Shown piece after piece: positions 34,780-44,412 of a stretch of DNA of 64,000 nt. Each line of letters opens with the position of its first letter. Position 1 is the first letter of the stretch. Origin of the DNA: Neobacillus mesonae (GTDB taxonomy: Bacteria > Bacillota > Bacilli > Bacillales > Cytobacillaceae); contig NZ_KV440949.1 of the NCBI RefSeq assembly GCF_001636315.1, positions 1,721,203 to 1,785,202 of the forward strand, written 5' to 3'. The position numbers were made by a program, and so were the translations under genes. The notes below the pieces were generated by a model. It searched no databases and was not told where the DNA came from. It worked only from the letters and a program-made list of their open reading frames with translations.

Positions 34780-36401
34780 CCATTTTCCGGCTTTGGTGAT
34801 GGGGTCTGTTCGCGTATTAAATTATTTTTACCAATCAGCCGCGGACGGGAAAACATGGCCCATCGCGGAATCCGGAAAACCGCATCCTTCTGGTCGTCTT
34901 TAATAAAAGGACCAAATGGCGCCATATACGGGACCCCAAATGAGCGTAAGCTGCATAAATGAAGAATCATCGCAATTAAACCGACAATAATGCCATATAA
35001 ACCGAAAGAGGCAGCAAGGGCCATGAACGGAAAGCGCAGCATTCGTATGGAAATCGCCAATTCATAATTACTGACAATAAAACTGGAAATGGCGGTAATC
35101 GCCACGACGATGACCATTGCAGCGGAGGCAAAGCCAGCATCGACGGCGGCTGTTCCAACGACCAAAGTACCGACAATAGAAACAGCCTGACCAATCGCAC
35201 GCGGCATTCGCAGTCCAGCCTCCCTTAATATTTCAAAGGTGACCTCCATTGTTATTGCTTCGACAAAGGCCGGAAATGGCACACCCTCCCTTTGAGAAGC
35301 AAGAGTAATAAGTAATAGCGTCGGCAGCATTTCCTGGTGGAAGGTGGTGATAGCGATATATAATGACGGAGCCAATAGGGCGATAAAAAAACCAACATAT
35401 CTCAGGAATCGAAGCAGTGTGGTAATGTCCGCTCTGTTGTAATAATCCTCAGGTGACTGCAAAAACTGTGGAAACACAACTGGTACGGTCATTACAAATG
35501 GGGTGCCGTCAACAAAAATAGCGACACGGCCTTCTAACAAATCGGCCGCGATGGCATCCGGCCGTTCTGTATGATACATCGTAGGAAAAGGCGTCCAGGT
35601 TTTATCCTGAATCAACTCCTCAATATAGCCTGATTCTAAAATACTGTCGATGTCAATAGCATCTAGGCGGCGGCGGACCTCTTCTACGATTTTATCATTG
35701 GCAATGCCTTTAATATACATGATAGAAACATTCGTATTCGTGACTTTGCCAATTTTCTTCGATTCAATCCAAAGGTTAGGATCTTTAATTTTCTTACGTA
35801 ATAATGACGTATTAACACGCAGATTTTCCGTAAATCCCTCACGAGGACCTCTAATTGTCGTTTCAGTCGTCGGTTCTTCAACAGACCGTTCTTTAGCCCC
35901 TTTCATCTCAATGGCAAAGCCCTCTGTATAGCCTTCAAATAAGAGAATCACTTTTGCCGATAGCAGGGATTCAATTAAGCCCGCAAAGTCCGCGATATCA
36001 TGAATATCGCCTACCGTTAACACCATTTCTTTTAAGTATTGTAATAGTGTTAAACCAGTTAGCCCTTGTGCTGCTTCAATATCCGTCGTACGTAAATTAA
36101 GCATTAACGATTCCATAATAAAGTTATGGTTTGCCCCGCAATCAATCAAGCCATCAATATAAAGGAGACAGCCCTTGACCCTCCCCTCTTTTCCCAGCCT
36201 GATCTCTCGTACGATGATGTCATCGCTATTTCCCAGCGTTTCTTTTACCTTAGAAATGTTTCCGTGGATACTGGCGAGAATTTTTGTATTAGAACTCATT
36301 TTTGGTGGACTTTTCAGTGAATTCTGGTGCTGAGCTTTTTTCTGCAAATCCTCCCATTTTGCTTTTAGCGCCTGCTTACTTTTACTTTTAAAAAGGTTCA
36401 A
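34770..36401 (-). CDS. GerA family spore germination protein
   Basis: A subunit of a germinant receptor. 543 residues: a soluble N-terminal region of about 290 residues (including the NSDDIIVREIRLG segment) that in the family forms the oligomer, then four or five membrane helices. The stretch GRVAIFVDGTPFVMTVPVVF followed by FLQSPEDYYNRADI is the family signature, as is LTLASQREGVPFPAFVEA-like sequence (ITLASQREGVPFPAFVEAI). The start is TTG 36401 with GAGGG eight bases upstream. It is divergent from a second GerB permease (180-base gap) and convergent with the first, so its own promoter must lie in 36402-36585. Confidence 0.93.
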   Translation of the reverse strand: MNLFKSKSKQALKAKWEDLQKKAQHQNSLKSPPKMSSNTKILASIHGNISKVKETLGNSDDIIVREIRLGKEGRVKGCLLYIDGLIDCGANHNFIMESLMLNLRTTDIEAAQGLTGLTLLQYLKEMVLTVGDIHDIADFAGLIESLLSAKVILLFEGYTEGFAIEMKGAKERSVEEPTTETTIRGPREGFTENLRVNTSLLRKKIKDPNLWIESKKIGKVTNTNVSIMYIKGIANDKIVEEVRRRLDAIDIDSILESGYIEELIQDKTWTPFPTMYHTERPDAIAADLLEGRVAIFVDGTPFVMTVPVVFPQFLQSPEDYYNRADITTLLRFLRYVGFFIALLAPSLYIAITTFHQEMLPTLLLITLASQREGVPFPAFVEAITMEVTFEILREAGLRMPRAIGQAVSIVGTLVVGTAAVDAGFASAAMVIVVAITAISSFIVSNYELAISIRMLRFPFMALAASFGLYGIIVGLIAMILHLCSLRSFGVPYMAPFGPFIKDDQKDAVFRIPRWAMFSRPRLIGKNNLIREQTPSPKPENGKK

Positions 36402-36585
36402 TCCGGGATCCCTCTTATTCCTCCATATTTGGGGTTATTATTTCCACTTTAAGGACCTATATCCCTATATTGTGGAACAAATTGGGTTTATTGTGATTTA
36501 GGCAGGGGCTTGGATTTCGTATAGCGTTGGATTAGGTTTAAGGAAATAGGTAAATGTTAAAAATAGGGAGTATGGAAAGCAGTGT

Positions 36586-37707
36586 ATGAGCGGAAGGGTA
36601 TTATCATATATGAACAAAATAAAGATTGATCAAAAGCAAATGTTTTCTCTCATGTTTTTATTTGTATTAAGTGCCATTGTGACTTCTTTGACACCGAATG
36701 CCGGGCAGGATTCATGGATTTCCATTTTCATTGGAATGCTGGGCAGCCTTTGTCTTTATCTTTTTATATTTTGTCAGATATTCAATCACTACCCTGAGCT
36801 TCCTTTAACAGGAATCTTAGTAAAAGTTTTTAGTAAATATATTGGCATTCCTTTATCACTAGTTTATCTTTGCTATTTTGTTTATATAACTGCTATTGCC
36901 ACACGTCATTTAGCCGATACCATTACCACCCATATTTTATCGGAAACACCTATTGCCGTTGTTTGTTTCCTCATGATTCTGCTGATTGTGTACGGCTGCT
37001 ATTTAGGGTTTGAAGTGCTTGGCAGAACAGCGGAAATATTGTTAATTTGGATGGTTATATTCGGCTTAACCGGAAATTTAAGTGTTATTGCTTCCGGTAT
37101 CATTAAATGGAAGAATCTTCAGCCTGTTCTCGAGAATGGCTGGCTGCCCGTCCTGAAAGATGCCTTCCTAGTGTCCTTCTCCTTTCCTATGGGAGAGATT
37201 TTTCTATTTTTGATGTTCCTCCCTTACCTTAATAGGCCGGAATCAGCTAGAAAAGCTGGCTCGGCCGCTTTAGTCCTGAGCGGTTTAAGTCTTAGCTGGA
37301 CGTTCATGCTAATCATTACCGTTATCGGCCCTTCAGGAGCAGAAGCTGCCGATATTCCGCTTCTCAATATGGTTGAAAAAATCAATGTCGGAAATTTTAT
37401 TCAGCGCATGGACTCCATTGTGGTCGGGACATTTGTGTTAGGGTTTTTTATAAAAATCAGCTTGTATTTTTATGCTATCGTATTGGGAGTAACTGATGTG
37501 TTTAAAATAAAAAATTATCGGCGGATGATTATTCCCGCAGCCTCCTTTGTCTTTATTACTACTTTCTTTATAGGAGAATACAAAGAAGAATATGGAAGGT
37601 TTAGACAAGAAATATTCCCATATATAGTAGAACTACCGCTTATTATTGGGATCCCGCTGCTATTACTTTTTTTAATTTGGGTACGTAAGAGGTTTAGAAA
37701 AAAATGA
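36586..37707 (+). CDS. GerB-type spore germination permease, second copy
   Basis: A further B-subunit paralogue, 373 residues with ten helices. The N-terminal DQKQMFSLMFLFVLSAIVTS and PNAGQDSWISIFIGMLGSL correspond to the start of the other permeases here, and LGRTAEILLIWMVIFG matches their central helix. Sequence differs clearly from the neighbouring permease, so it is an old paralogue, not a recent copy. Start: ATG 36586 (GGAAAG upstream) or ATG 36610 (AAGGG upstream). It is divergent from gerA. A locus with one A, one C and two B genes could form two receptors with different germinant ranges. Confidence 0.88.
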   Translation: MSGRVLSYMNKIKIDQKQMFSLMFLFVLSAIVTSLTPNAGQDSWISIFIGMLGSLCLYLFIFCQIFNHYPELPLTGILVKVFSKYIGIPLSLVYLCYFVYITAIATRHLADTITTHILSETPIAVVCFLMILLIVYGCYLGFEVLGRTAEILLIWMVIFGLTGNLSVIASGIIKWKNLQPVLENGWLPVLKDAFLVSFSFPMGEIFLFLMFLPYLNRPESARKAGSAALVLSGLSLSWTFMLIITVIGPSGAEAADIPLLNMVEKINVGNFIQRMDSIVVGTFVLGFFIKISLYFYAIVLGVTDVFKIKNYRRMIIPAASFVFITTFFIGEYKEEYGRFRQEIFPYIVELPLIIGIPLLLLFLIWVRKRFRKK

Positions 37708-37721
37708 AGGAGGATTTTTTC

Positions 37722-38459
37722 ATGATTTTCCCGCAGCAGCTTTCTTCGATAACAAATAAATGGATCATGAAGCAATCATGGAAAAATCTTTTATTTGCCC
37801 ATTGGCCGGTACCGGTGGAGTCGGTTCGCCCGTTTGTCCCTGAACAATTGGAGATTGATACGTTTGAACGGTACGCCTGGCTCGGGATTGTAGTGTTTGT
37901 GATGGATGGGATTTACCTTCGCGGGCTGCCGCGGCTGCCGTTGTTCGCCAAGTTTCCGGAGATCAATGTCCGGACGTATGTCAGGTATGGCGGTCAGTCG
38001 GGCGTTTACTTTCTTTCTCTTGATGCTCCGCACTGGGTTACTTATACTGTGGCAAAGAAATGGTACAGACTTCCTTATTATTATTCACAGATTATGTCTT
38101 TTCAAGATCATCTTGGAGGGTACTATTACAATAGTCTGCGAAATGATCGGAATAGTGCTTTTTCCGTCCAGTTCAACGGGAATTTCATGGCTTCTCCGGG
38201 GGTTTACTTTGCCGGCAAGGAAACCTTTGAATACTGGTTGACCGAGCGCTACCGCCTTTTCAGTGTTGACGCCCGTCAGCAAATCTATAGTGCCGAGATT
38301 GACCATCACCCTTGGCCCTTGCAAAAAGCCGAAGCAGAAATTCAGCAAAACACCATGACTCATCCCTTTAACATCCAACTCCCGCAAACACAGCCCATCC
38401 TCCTCTATTCAGAAGGAGTTAATTCGATAATCTCCAACATAAAAAGGATGGGTGAGTAA
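37722..38459 (+). CDS. YqjF family protein (DUF2071)
   Basis: A 245-residue cytoplasmic protein of the DUF2071/YqjF family, related to the acetoacetate decarboxylase fold. Seen: KQSWKNLLFAHWPVPVESVR, PFVPEQLEIDTF, WLGIVVFVMDGI, FPEINVRTYVRYGGQSGVYF and LDAPHWVTYTVAKKWYRLPY. Function unknown. ATG 37722 was chosen because AAGGAGG lies eight bases upstream; a preceding ATG overlaps the upstream gene's end. It starts 14 bases after a GerB permease and may be co-transcribed with it by read-through. Confidence 0.85.
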   Translation: MIFPQQLSSITNKWIMKQSWKNLLFAHWPVPVESVRPFVPEQLEIDTFERYAWLGIVVFVMDGIYLRGLPRLPLFAKFPEINVRTYVRYGGQSGVYFLSLDAPHWVTYTVAKKWYRLPYYYSQIMSFQDHLGGYYYNSLRNDRNSAFSVQFNGNFMASPGVYFAGKETFEYWLTERYRLFSVDARQQIYSAEIDHHPWPLQKAEAEIQQNTMTHPFNIQLPQTQPILLYSEGVNSIISNIKRMGE

Positions 38460-38461
38460 GA

Positions 38462-38581
38462 CATCATGAGACATGGGGACGGTTCTTGTGCATCATCTTT
38501 TGAGGACGTCTAGAAATGTGCTGGGGGCGATTCTAGTGAATCGCCCCCCAATGAGACAGTAGAACCGTCTCCATGCATCAT
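38462..38581. repeat. Compound palindromic repeat between yqjF and GH101
   Basis: Three related units: CATGAGACATGGGGACGGTT (38468-38487), a perfect hairpin GGGGGCGATTC...GAATCGCCCCC (38523-38549), and AATGAGACAGTAGAACCGTC followed by TCCATGCATCAT (38550-38581). The outer units face each other, so the whole 120 bases can fold. It fills the gap between two convergent genes. Confidence 0.78.
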
Positions 38582-38582
38582 A

Positions 38583-41500
38583 CTAATCTAAACGTTCGAT
38601 ACGCAGGTTGTCGAGGATGAATGTTCCAGCCCCAGTGTCTCCGTTGAGAGTTGTTCCGTCACTAAAGATCCCAATGTAGGTTTGGCCGTTTTCTGAACCG
38701 GTAATCGTAAATTCCGCCGTCTTGGTTTCGGTGGAAGCCGAAAGTTTGTCATTTAAACGTAAGCCTTGGGCAGCCCCTATGTCACGGACATCAATTTCCT
38801 GGTCACCAGAGATAAAGCGATAGGAATTGGCCGTTGTTTGATAATCAAACGACACCTTATACGATACTCCTGGTTCAAAGTGGAAGTGCTGCGGAATAGT
38901 ACGGTACACTAACCCTTTGTTTCCGGTATTTACTTTCACAGACCAGTTTCCAGCAATTACATCATCGACTAACTTTTTACCAGCCCATCCTTTTTGTGTG
39001 TACGGAGCATGCAATTCAGACAAGTGAATTCTGTTGTCTTCTACCCCTTCCGTATTTCCAATCACAAATGGGTAAATTCCTTGAACGACAGATTCAAAAT
39101 CCTGTTCAAAGATCTTTGATGAAGCTTGATTGTGCAAGGATTTTTGGACAATCCGAATATCATCAAATTTCGTATTTCCTTCCCCGGCATCACGGCTAAG
39201 AAATAGCTCGGCCTTCTTAGAGGCAGCCGTAAAACTTACTTGCATTCTTTGCATTTTGCTATTGTAACCATCATTGGAAGCGTGTGAATCTGCTTTAACA
39301 TAGTTCTTTTGCAGGCTCCGCAGCACGTAGCTGCTAACTTCCTTCCCATCTTCGACAGCTACTTTTATTTCTGCCTTTTCATCACTATTATTTTGCACAT
39401 AAACCTCCGCCACATAATCCTTCCCTGGCACAAGGTCAGTGATGACGCGTGAAACGGATGTGTTTTCTGATGGACTGTCAATATTTAAGTAATAATCTCC
39501 GCTGCTTAAGTTACGCGCATCGCCTGTTTGATTCGTTCTGACAACCGTGACGCTGTTTTTATCACCGGCAACCTTAGTATGTGGATCTTTGACCGTTCCC
39601 GAATTAAAGCCAGTGTCATAAACATGTGCAGCCTTGCTCCAATCGTCAATCTGTAACCCCTTCTCCTTCTTGTCCGGGATGACAATATAAGGAGTTGCGG
39701 CCTCGGCGTTTAATGTAATCTGATTATTAACGACCTTGACTTTCTTCACATCTTGGCGGCCTTGATCCGTTAATTTATACACATAAACCTTTTGATTCGG
39801 ACCAACAAATCCTTCCGGAAGTGTCCAAGTTGTAGTACCGCCTTTTAAATTCCAGTGATACATTTTTTCTGCTTTAGGAGTTGGGTTTTTAAAGTCCTGC
39901 TCCACCCAAGGAAGCAGATAAGCATGTTCATCAAGAACAACATTTCCATTCAGTGTGATCACACGTTCTCTGGAATTGTCCTTCCTTTTAACTGCCACTA
40001 CATCACCATTGCTTGGATCGGCCAATTTAATCTCTTTTTCCAAGTTGGTTTTCGTTTTGTCACCCTCGATAGTCTTCCAATTTGTTACATAATATTTTTG
40101 TAAAAATTTTGTCGGTACATTTGTATCAAACGTCTTCCTAATAAAATGGTCAAAATTCTTATCAGACTGCCAGCCTTCGAAGCCGGCTAATTCAAATCCG
40201 CCAAGCAATGGATGGTCCGCCGTTCCACCCGCCTCAGGCCAATTCAATACCCAAGAATCCTTTTGGTGGTTGCTGATAAAGCGCAGGACCTCGGAATTGA
40301 TACCCTTGTTGGCAGGTCCGCCGTAATTCTTATCCGTAGCCCAGTGCTGCCATGTGGAATAATTAGCCACTGACGTACCGAACTCTGTTGTGAGACGCCA
40401 GCCGCGGTCATGAAACTGCTCAGAAATGCGGTCGGATTCCCATTGGTCCTGATACCATACGTCTAGATAAATAAAGTCAAGCCCAGGTGCAGCCGCCTTT
40501 AATTCATCCAGCCTTTTGGCACGTGTTCCAGAGTACAAATCCTTTAGTTTATTAATCGTATATGACTGATCAAGCCAGCCCCACCCTCTTGAATTTGGGC
40601 CGTCAATAAAATCATCATTAAATGCCTTCGCTTCTGGGTACGTTTCTTGGGCATTAATATGGACGCCGAATTCCGTGTTATACTTATGGCCTTCCTCAAT
40701 CAATGTTTTTAAATCGGCTTCGCCGCCCATCCGCTCCCCGACATTACCGTAATCCGGATGTGCACTATCATGCCCTTCATTTCCATAGCCTTTTAACAGT
40801 ACGGCTTGACCTACACCATCTGTTGCCAGGGAAACCTTCTTCACATTGTCCAAAGTTTTTAGGAACGGCTGCTGTACCTGAGAGCCGAAATTCATAACAA
40901 TCCGTGTTCCTACAAGATTATTTACGTTATCCGAGCCTGGAATGTCTTGCATAATGTCACGGTAAGCAATCGCACCGTCCTGCCAATCCACCTGATCATC
41001 TCTATTCAAGTCCTCGGCGATGGTAATTTTAATCGTCGGTTTCGATTGTGGGTTCGGCATAAATTCTCTGTGGTAATAAAGCAGACTGGAACCAATGCCA
41101 AGAGCTTTCGAACCGTCTTCATTCTGATAACGGGAAGCCACCAAGTTTCCATAACCATTGACCTCGGAGCTAGACCAGACACCGGCACTTAGCTGGTCTG
41201 TTGACAGGAATGCTGTATAGTACCGTGAAGATGTTCCAATGCCTCCCATAGAGGAATCGACCCGTACATCGGTATCTCCCGGTTTTGTCACATCACTGCT
41301 GAGGTTCGTTAATTTGGCCTTCGCGTTGGTTTGGGCTGAATTGACTGAGATGAGGTTAAGGTCAGCAAATTCAATTGTTTCAATTTTTGCCTTATCGGCA
41401 TTTTTAATTTCATCAAATGTATAAACTACTTTATTTTTCTCAACCCTTAAGGTCAGTTTAAAAACTGCATTTATTCCTTCATCTTGATCAACAACTTTTA

Positions 41501-42383
41501 AGGTGTACAAGGCTTCGCTTTTGCTTAGCTTTTTAAAACTAACTTCCGGATAATAAAGATTGCCGTTTACTTTTAGTCCGTAAACTGGTGTTTTTTGACC
41601 ATCCATAATCTTGTTGCCTACACGGTATTCAATAACGCGCGGGAATACTTGGTCAATAGCAACATCCATATAATCCGAGCTGATTGTGTCTTCAACTGGT
41701 GGTGTATTGGGTGCCTTAGATGGTTCCGTTTCTTTTATCTTGATGTTGGAGATCGTAATGTTTGCTGCGCCACGGCTTTTTTCGAATCCTAGTAATCCGG
41801 CTTTGTCGACACCACCTGACAATGTCCAGGAATTTACCTTTTTATCATTGATATACAAGGTGGCAACATCATCGGTGAATTTGAGGCGTAAATGATAGGT
41901 TTTATATGCTTCTAATGGTACGTCTGATGTCATTGACGTCCACGTATTCGTCGGACCAAAGATTTCGCCAAAATATTGATTGTTCGTATCACCTGTTCCC
42001 ACATATGTGTAAGCTGATGGATCTTGAACGCGGTAAATAAGCCCGAAGCGGTTCATGGCGCTGGTCTCCGGGGCGATATCCGCTTCAAAAATCCCGTTCT
42101 TTATCGGTTTCATTTGATTGTAGATAATACGGTTCTTTTGCGTCGAAGTAACCTTGAAGGTAGCGGAACCATCTTCATTATAAGTAACAGTTCCATCGCC
42201 GGAAATGACTTTAAAATCTCCTTCCTCCAGCTGGTGATCGGTGATGTCGACTGGTTCACCCTCATTCTTTGTCACTTCCGCTGTGGCATGTAATGGCGGG
42301 GTGAACCCTGTTAAAAACATAGGCAAAAACAACACAAAAGCCATCAGAGTACTCGTAACCCTTTTGAAAAACTTATTTCTCAA
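38583..42383 (-). CDS. Secreted GH101 endo-alpha-N-acetylgalactosaminidase
   Basis: Releases the core-1 disaccharide Gal-beta-1,3-GalNAc from serine/threonine of mucin-type glycoproteins. 1266 residues. Signal peptide 1-35 (MRNKFFKRVTSTLMAFVLFL); LamG-like N-terminal domain (about 45-220); a galactose-mutarotase-like beta-sandwich and (beta/alpha)8 barrel. The barrel carries FIYLDVWYQDQW (D641, expected nucleophile) and LTTEFGTSVANYS (E667, expected acid/base). C-terminal carbohydrate-binding-like domains follow (about 930-1260). No sortase or S-layer anchor. The start is TTG 42383, with GGGGAG five bases upstream, placed directly before the signal peptide. It has its own promoter after a strong terminator, with a cre-like site at 42450. 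First exported step of the locus. Confidence 0.9.
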   Translation of the reverse strand: MRNKFFKRVTSTLMAFVLFLPMFLTGFTPPLHATAEVTKNEGEPVDITDHQLEEGDFKVISGDGTVTYNEDGSATFKVTSTQKNRIIYNQMKPIKNGIFEADIAPETSAMNRFGLIYRVQDPSAYTYVGTGDTNNQYFGEIFGPTNTWTSMTSDVPLEAYKTYHLRLKFTDDVATLYINDKKVNSWTLSGGVDKAGLLGFEKSRGAANITISNIKIKETEPSKAPNTPPVEDTISSDYMDVAIDQVFPRVIEYRVGNKIMDGQKTPVYGLKVNGNLYYPEVSFKKLSKSEALYTLKVVDQDEGINAVFKLTLRVEKNKVVYTFDEIKNADKAKIETIEFADLNLISVNSAQTNAKAKLTNLSSDVTKPGDTDVRVDSSMGGIGTSSRYYTAFLSTDQLSAGVWSSSEVNGYGNLVASRYQNEDGSKALGIGSSLLYYHREFMPNPQSKPTIKITIAEDLNRDDQVDWQDGAIAYRDIMQDIPGSDNVNNLVGTRIVMNFGSQVQQPFLKTLDNVKKVSLATDGVGQAVLLKGYGNEGHDSAHPDYGNVGERMGGEADLKTLIEEGHKYNTEFGVHINAQETYPEAKAFNDDFIDGPNSRGWGWLDQSYTINKLKDLYSGTRAKRLDELKAAAPGLDFIYLDVWYQDQWESDRISEQFHDRGWRLTTEFGTSVANYSTWQHWATDKNYGGPANKGINSEVLRFISNHQKDSWVLNWPEAGGTADHPLLGGFELAGFEGWQSDKNFDHFIRKTFDTNVPTKFLQKYYVTNWKTIEGDKTKTNLEKEIKLADPSNGDVVAVKRKDNSRERVITLNGNVVLDEHAYLLPWVEQDFKNPTPKAEKMYHWNLKGGTTTWTLPEGFVGPNQKVYVYKLTDQGRQDVKKVKVVNNQITLNAEAATPYIVIPDKKEKGLQIDDWSKAAHVYDTGFNSGTVKDPHTKVAGDKNSVTVVRTNQTGDARNLSSGDYYLNIDSPSENTSVSRVITDLVPGKDYVAEVYVQNNSDEKAEIKVAVEDGKEVSSYVLRSLQKNYVKADSHASNDGYNSKMQRMQVSFTAASKKAELFLSRDAGEGNTKFDDIRIVQKSLHNQASSKIFEQDFESVVQGIYPFVIGNTEGVEDNRIHLSELHAPYTQKGWAGKKLVDDVIAGNWSVKVNTGNKGLVYRTIPQHFHFEPGVSYKVSFDYQTTANSYRFISGDQEIDVRDIGAAQGLRLNDKLSASTETKTAEFTITGSENGQTYIGIFSDGTTLNGDTGAGTFILDNLRIERLD

Positions 42384-42449
42384 TTCTTCTCCCCCTTTTA
42401 ATATTTTAAAGGCGTCAAATACCGCCCTCTCGTAATCTAGCTTACTTTC

Positions 42450-42467
42450 ATGAGAACGCTTCCTCAA
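42450..42467. promoter_or_regulatory. cre-like site upstream of GH101
   Basis: ATGAGAACGCTTCCTCAA, near-palindromic (TTGAGGAAGCGTTCTCAT on the minus strand), one mismatch from the CcpA consensus. About 70 bases before the GH101 start. Confidence 0.5.
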
Positions 42468-42514
42468 TAAAGATATTGTCCAAATTTTTAGATATATTGT
42501 TTTTTAGTGAGTTG

Positions 42515-42549
42515 CATAAAAAAACGAACAGTAACTTCAACTGTTCGCA
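42515..42549 (-). terminator. Terminator of the first sugar ABC operon
   Basis: Minus strand GCGAACAGT, loop TGAAGTT, ACTGTTCG followed by TTTTTTTAT. It separates the permease operon from GH101. Confidence 0.85.
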
Positions 42550-42580
42550 TTTTAAGAATTAACCAATTATGTCTTTATTG

Positions 42581-43417
42581 TTATTTTCCACTTCCGGCCG
42601 TCATCCCTTCAATAATTTTATCTGACAACCATAAATAGAAAATAAGGATTGGAAAAATAATAATTACGACTCCTGCGAATAAACTTACCCAATCAGAATT
42701 ATATTGCATCGATTGATAAAATTGGTATAACCCGACGGACAGTGTGTATTTTTCATTTACATTCATATATGCTTTTGCAAGTAAAAACTCATTCCATAAT
42801 CCAACGGCATTTAAAATCATTACCGTAACCAATCCAGGACGAGCCATAGGAAGCATCACCCTCCAAAAAATGGCGTTTTCACTTGCCCCATCTATGATTG
42901 CTGCTTCCTCCACATCCGAAGGTAAACTTTGAAAAAAGCCAGTCAGTATGAAGATTGTAAACGGCAGAGACAACGCAATATAAACAATGATCAAGCCGAT
43001 AAATGAATTTATTAATCCAATTTTTATTAGCAGTAAATAAATAGGGATTAATACCGCTTGATATGGAATACCAATTCCGATTACAAAAGCATTCGTTAAA
43101 AACTCCTTTCCAATAAAGTTATACCTAGATAAAACGTAAGCAGCAGGAGCACTTACCAAGACAATCCCTAGTACACTTAATGTAACGACTAATAAACTAT
43201 TAAAAAAATAGGAAGCAAGATCAGACTGCACCCAAGCAGTAAAATAATTACCCCATTGAAGTGAGTCTGGGAGGCTCCAAAATCCTTCAAATAACTCACG
43301 ATTTGTTTTGAGGGAGGCTAAAACAATCCAACCTATTATAAATAAAATAAATAACGTCCATACATATAAAAATGTTTTTCCAAGTGCTGACCACACACTA
43401 CGTACGTTTAATTTCAC
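42581..43417 (-). CDS. Carbohydrate ABC transporter permease (MsmG/MalG-type)
   Basis: One of two inner-membrane permeases of a sugar importer; 278 residues, six helices. The cytoplasmic EAA loop that contacts the ATPase is EEAAIIDGASENAIFWRVML, then PMARPGLVTVMIL. The N-terminal helix is followed by SLKTNRELFEGFWSLPDSLQ, typical of the MsmG group. The start is GTG 43417 behind AGGTCAA. Third gene of the operon solute-binding protein, MsmF-type permease, MsmG-type permease. No ATPase gene follows, so a shared MsmX/MsmK-like ATPase elsewhere is needed. Confidence 0.9.
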   Translation of the reverse strand: MKLNVRSVWSALGKTFLYVWTLFILFIIGWIVLASLKTNRELFEGFWSLPDSLQWGNYFTAWVQSDLASYFFNSLLVVTLSVLGIVLVSAPAAYVLSRYNFIGKEFLTNAFVIGIGIPYQAVLIPIYLLLIKIGLINSFIGLIIVYIALSLPFTIFILTGFFQSLPSDVEEAAIIDGASENAIFWRVMLPMARPGLVTVMILNAVGLWNEFLLAKAYMNVNEKYTLSVGLYQFYQSMQYNSDWVSLFAGVVIIIFPILIFYLWLSDKIIEGMTAGSGK

Positions 43418-43453
43418 TTGACCTAGCCCCTTTCCGTCTTAGCCCCAATAGTT

Positions 43454-44335
43454 CTAAAGCTCATACACTTCACGTTTGAATAACTTTCTTCCCGTCACAA
43501 CAAATAATAAGACAACAAAGATCATTGTTACGGCAATTGCACTTGAGTATCCTAATTGATAAATAGGTGTCCGCTGACCGAACCCAAGAATAAATTGATA
43601 CATTGCAGTATTCCACATCCTTGTCGGCGGCTCTGCTCCACCAAATGCAAACAAGAAATCGAATAAACGAATGGCATTGATTCCCCACAGGATGATCGCA
43701 ATTGACATAACATCCCATATTAATGGAAGGGTGATTTTTGTAAAAATTTTGAATGTAGATGCGCCCTCTACTCGAGCAGCCTCAAAAATCGTGTTCGGAA
43801 TTTTATCCACTCCGGCTAAAAGAATAATGGCATAAAATCCAGTACTGTACCAAATTATGGCTATTAATGCCGACATCATTATGCTGTTTGGACCTGTCCA
43901 GTTAACCGGGTTCAGTCCTATCGAAGTTAAAATCGAATTAAAAAAGCCAATATCAAAACGGTACAAATAATTCCAAACCACTGCCAAGGCAATAGGTGCA
44001 ATGATTTGCGGGAAAAAGATAATTGCCCGAATTGCCTTTTTCGCAACTACCCCTTGGCTCATTAGTGCTGTAAACAAAAAACCAATGAGAAAAACAAAAA
44101 TTCCGCCAACAAATAAAATAAGTATCATATTAAAAAAAGACTGCCAATAGATAGGATCAACCATTAATTTTTCGTAGTTTTTCAATCCTACAAATTTCAT
44201 ATCGTCCGTAAAACCGCTCCACTCATTGAAGCTGATCCAAATACCATAGATTGCGGGACCTATAAAAAAAATGAGATAAAGGCTAACTGCCGGAATCAAA
44301 TAGGGTATAGTAAGCTTTTTCCTTCCAGCCTTCAC
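43454..44335 (-). CDS. Carbohydrate ABC transporter permease (MsmF/MalF-type)
   Basis: Partner permease of the downstream gene; 293 residues with six helices. Seen: TIPYLIPAVSLYLIFFIGPA (helix 1), FNEWSGFTDDMKFVGLKNYE (periplasmic-side signature of the MsmF group), and the EAA loop FEAARVEGASTFKIFTKITL. The start is GTG 44335, placed after AAGGAGGAGG; the longer reading frame upstream would run through the intergenic hairpin. It follows the solute-binding protein gene after a stem-loop, a layout that usually lowers permease relative to binding-protein expression. Confidence 0.9.
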   Translation of the reverse strand: MKAGRKKLTIPYLIPAVSLYLIFFIGPAIYGIWISFNEWSGFTDDMKFVGLKNYEKLMVDPIYWQSFFNMILILFVGGIFVFLIGFLFTALMSQGVVAKKAIRAIIFFPQIIAPIALAVVWNYLYRFDIGFFNSILTSIGLNPVNWTGPNSIMMSALIAIIWYSTGFYAIILLAGVDKIPNTIFEAARVEGASTFKIFTKITLPLIWDVMSIAIILWGINAIRLFDFLFAFGGAEPPTRMWNTAMYQFILGFGQRTPIYQLGYSSAIAVTMIFVVLLFVVTGRKLFKREVYEL

Positions 44336-44372
44336 ATTTCCTCCTCCTTTTCCAATGCCTGGTTTTTCAAAG

Positions 44373-44404
44373 AAAGCAGGAGAACACCCGCTCCTCCTGC
44401 TTTT
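44373..44404 (-). other. Intercistronic stem-loop after solute-binding protein gene
   Basis: Minus strand AAAGCAGGAG, loop, CTCCTGCTTT. There is no long U-run, so it probably stabilises the binding-protein mRNA or partly ends transcription. Confidence 0.6.
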
Positions 44405-44412
44405 ACACATTT

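Noticed and set aside
38462..38581. CRISPR array
   Set aside because: The repeated units are inverted and imperfect, with no regular spacers and no cas genes.
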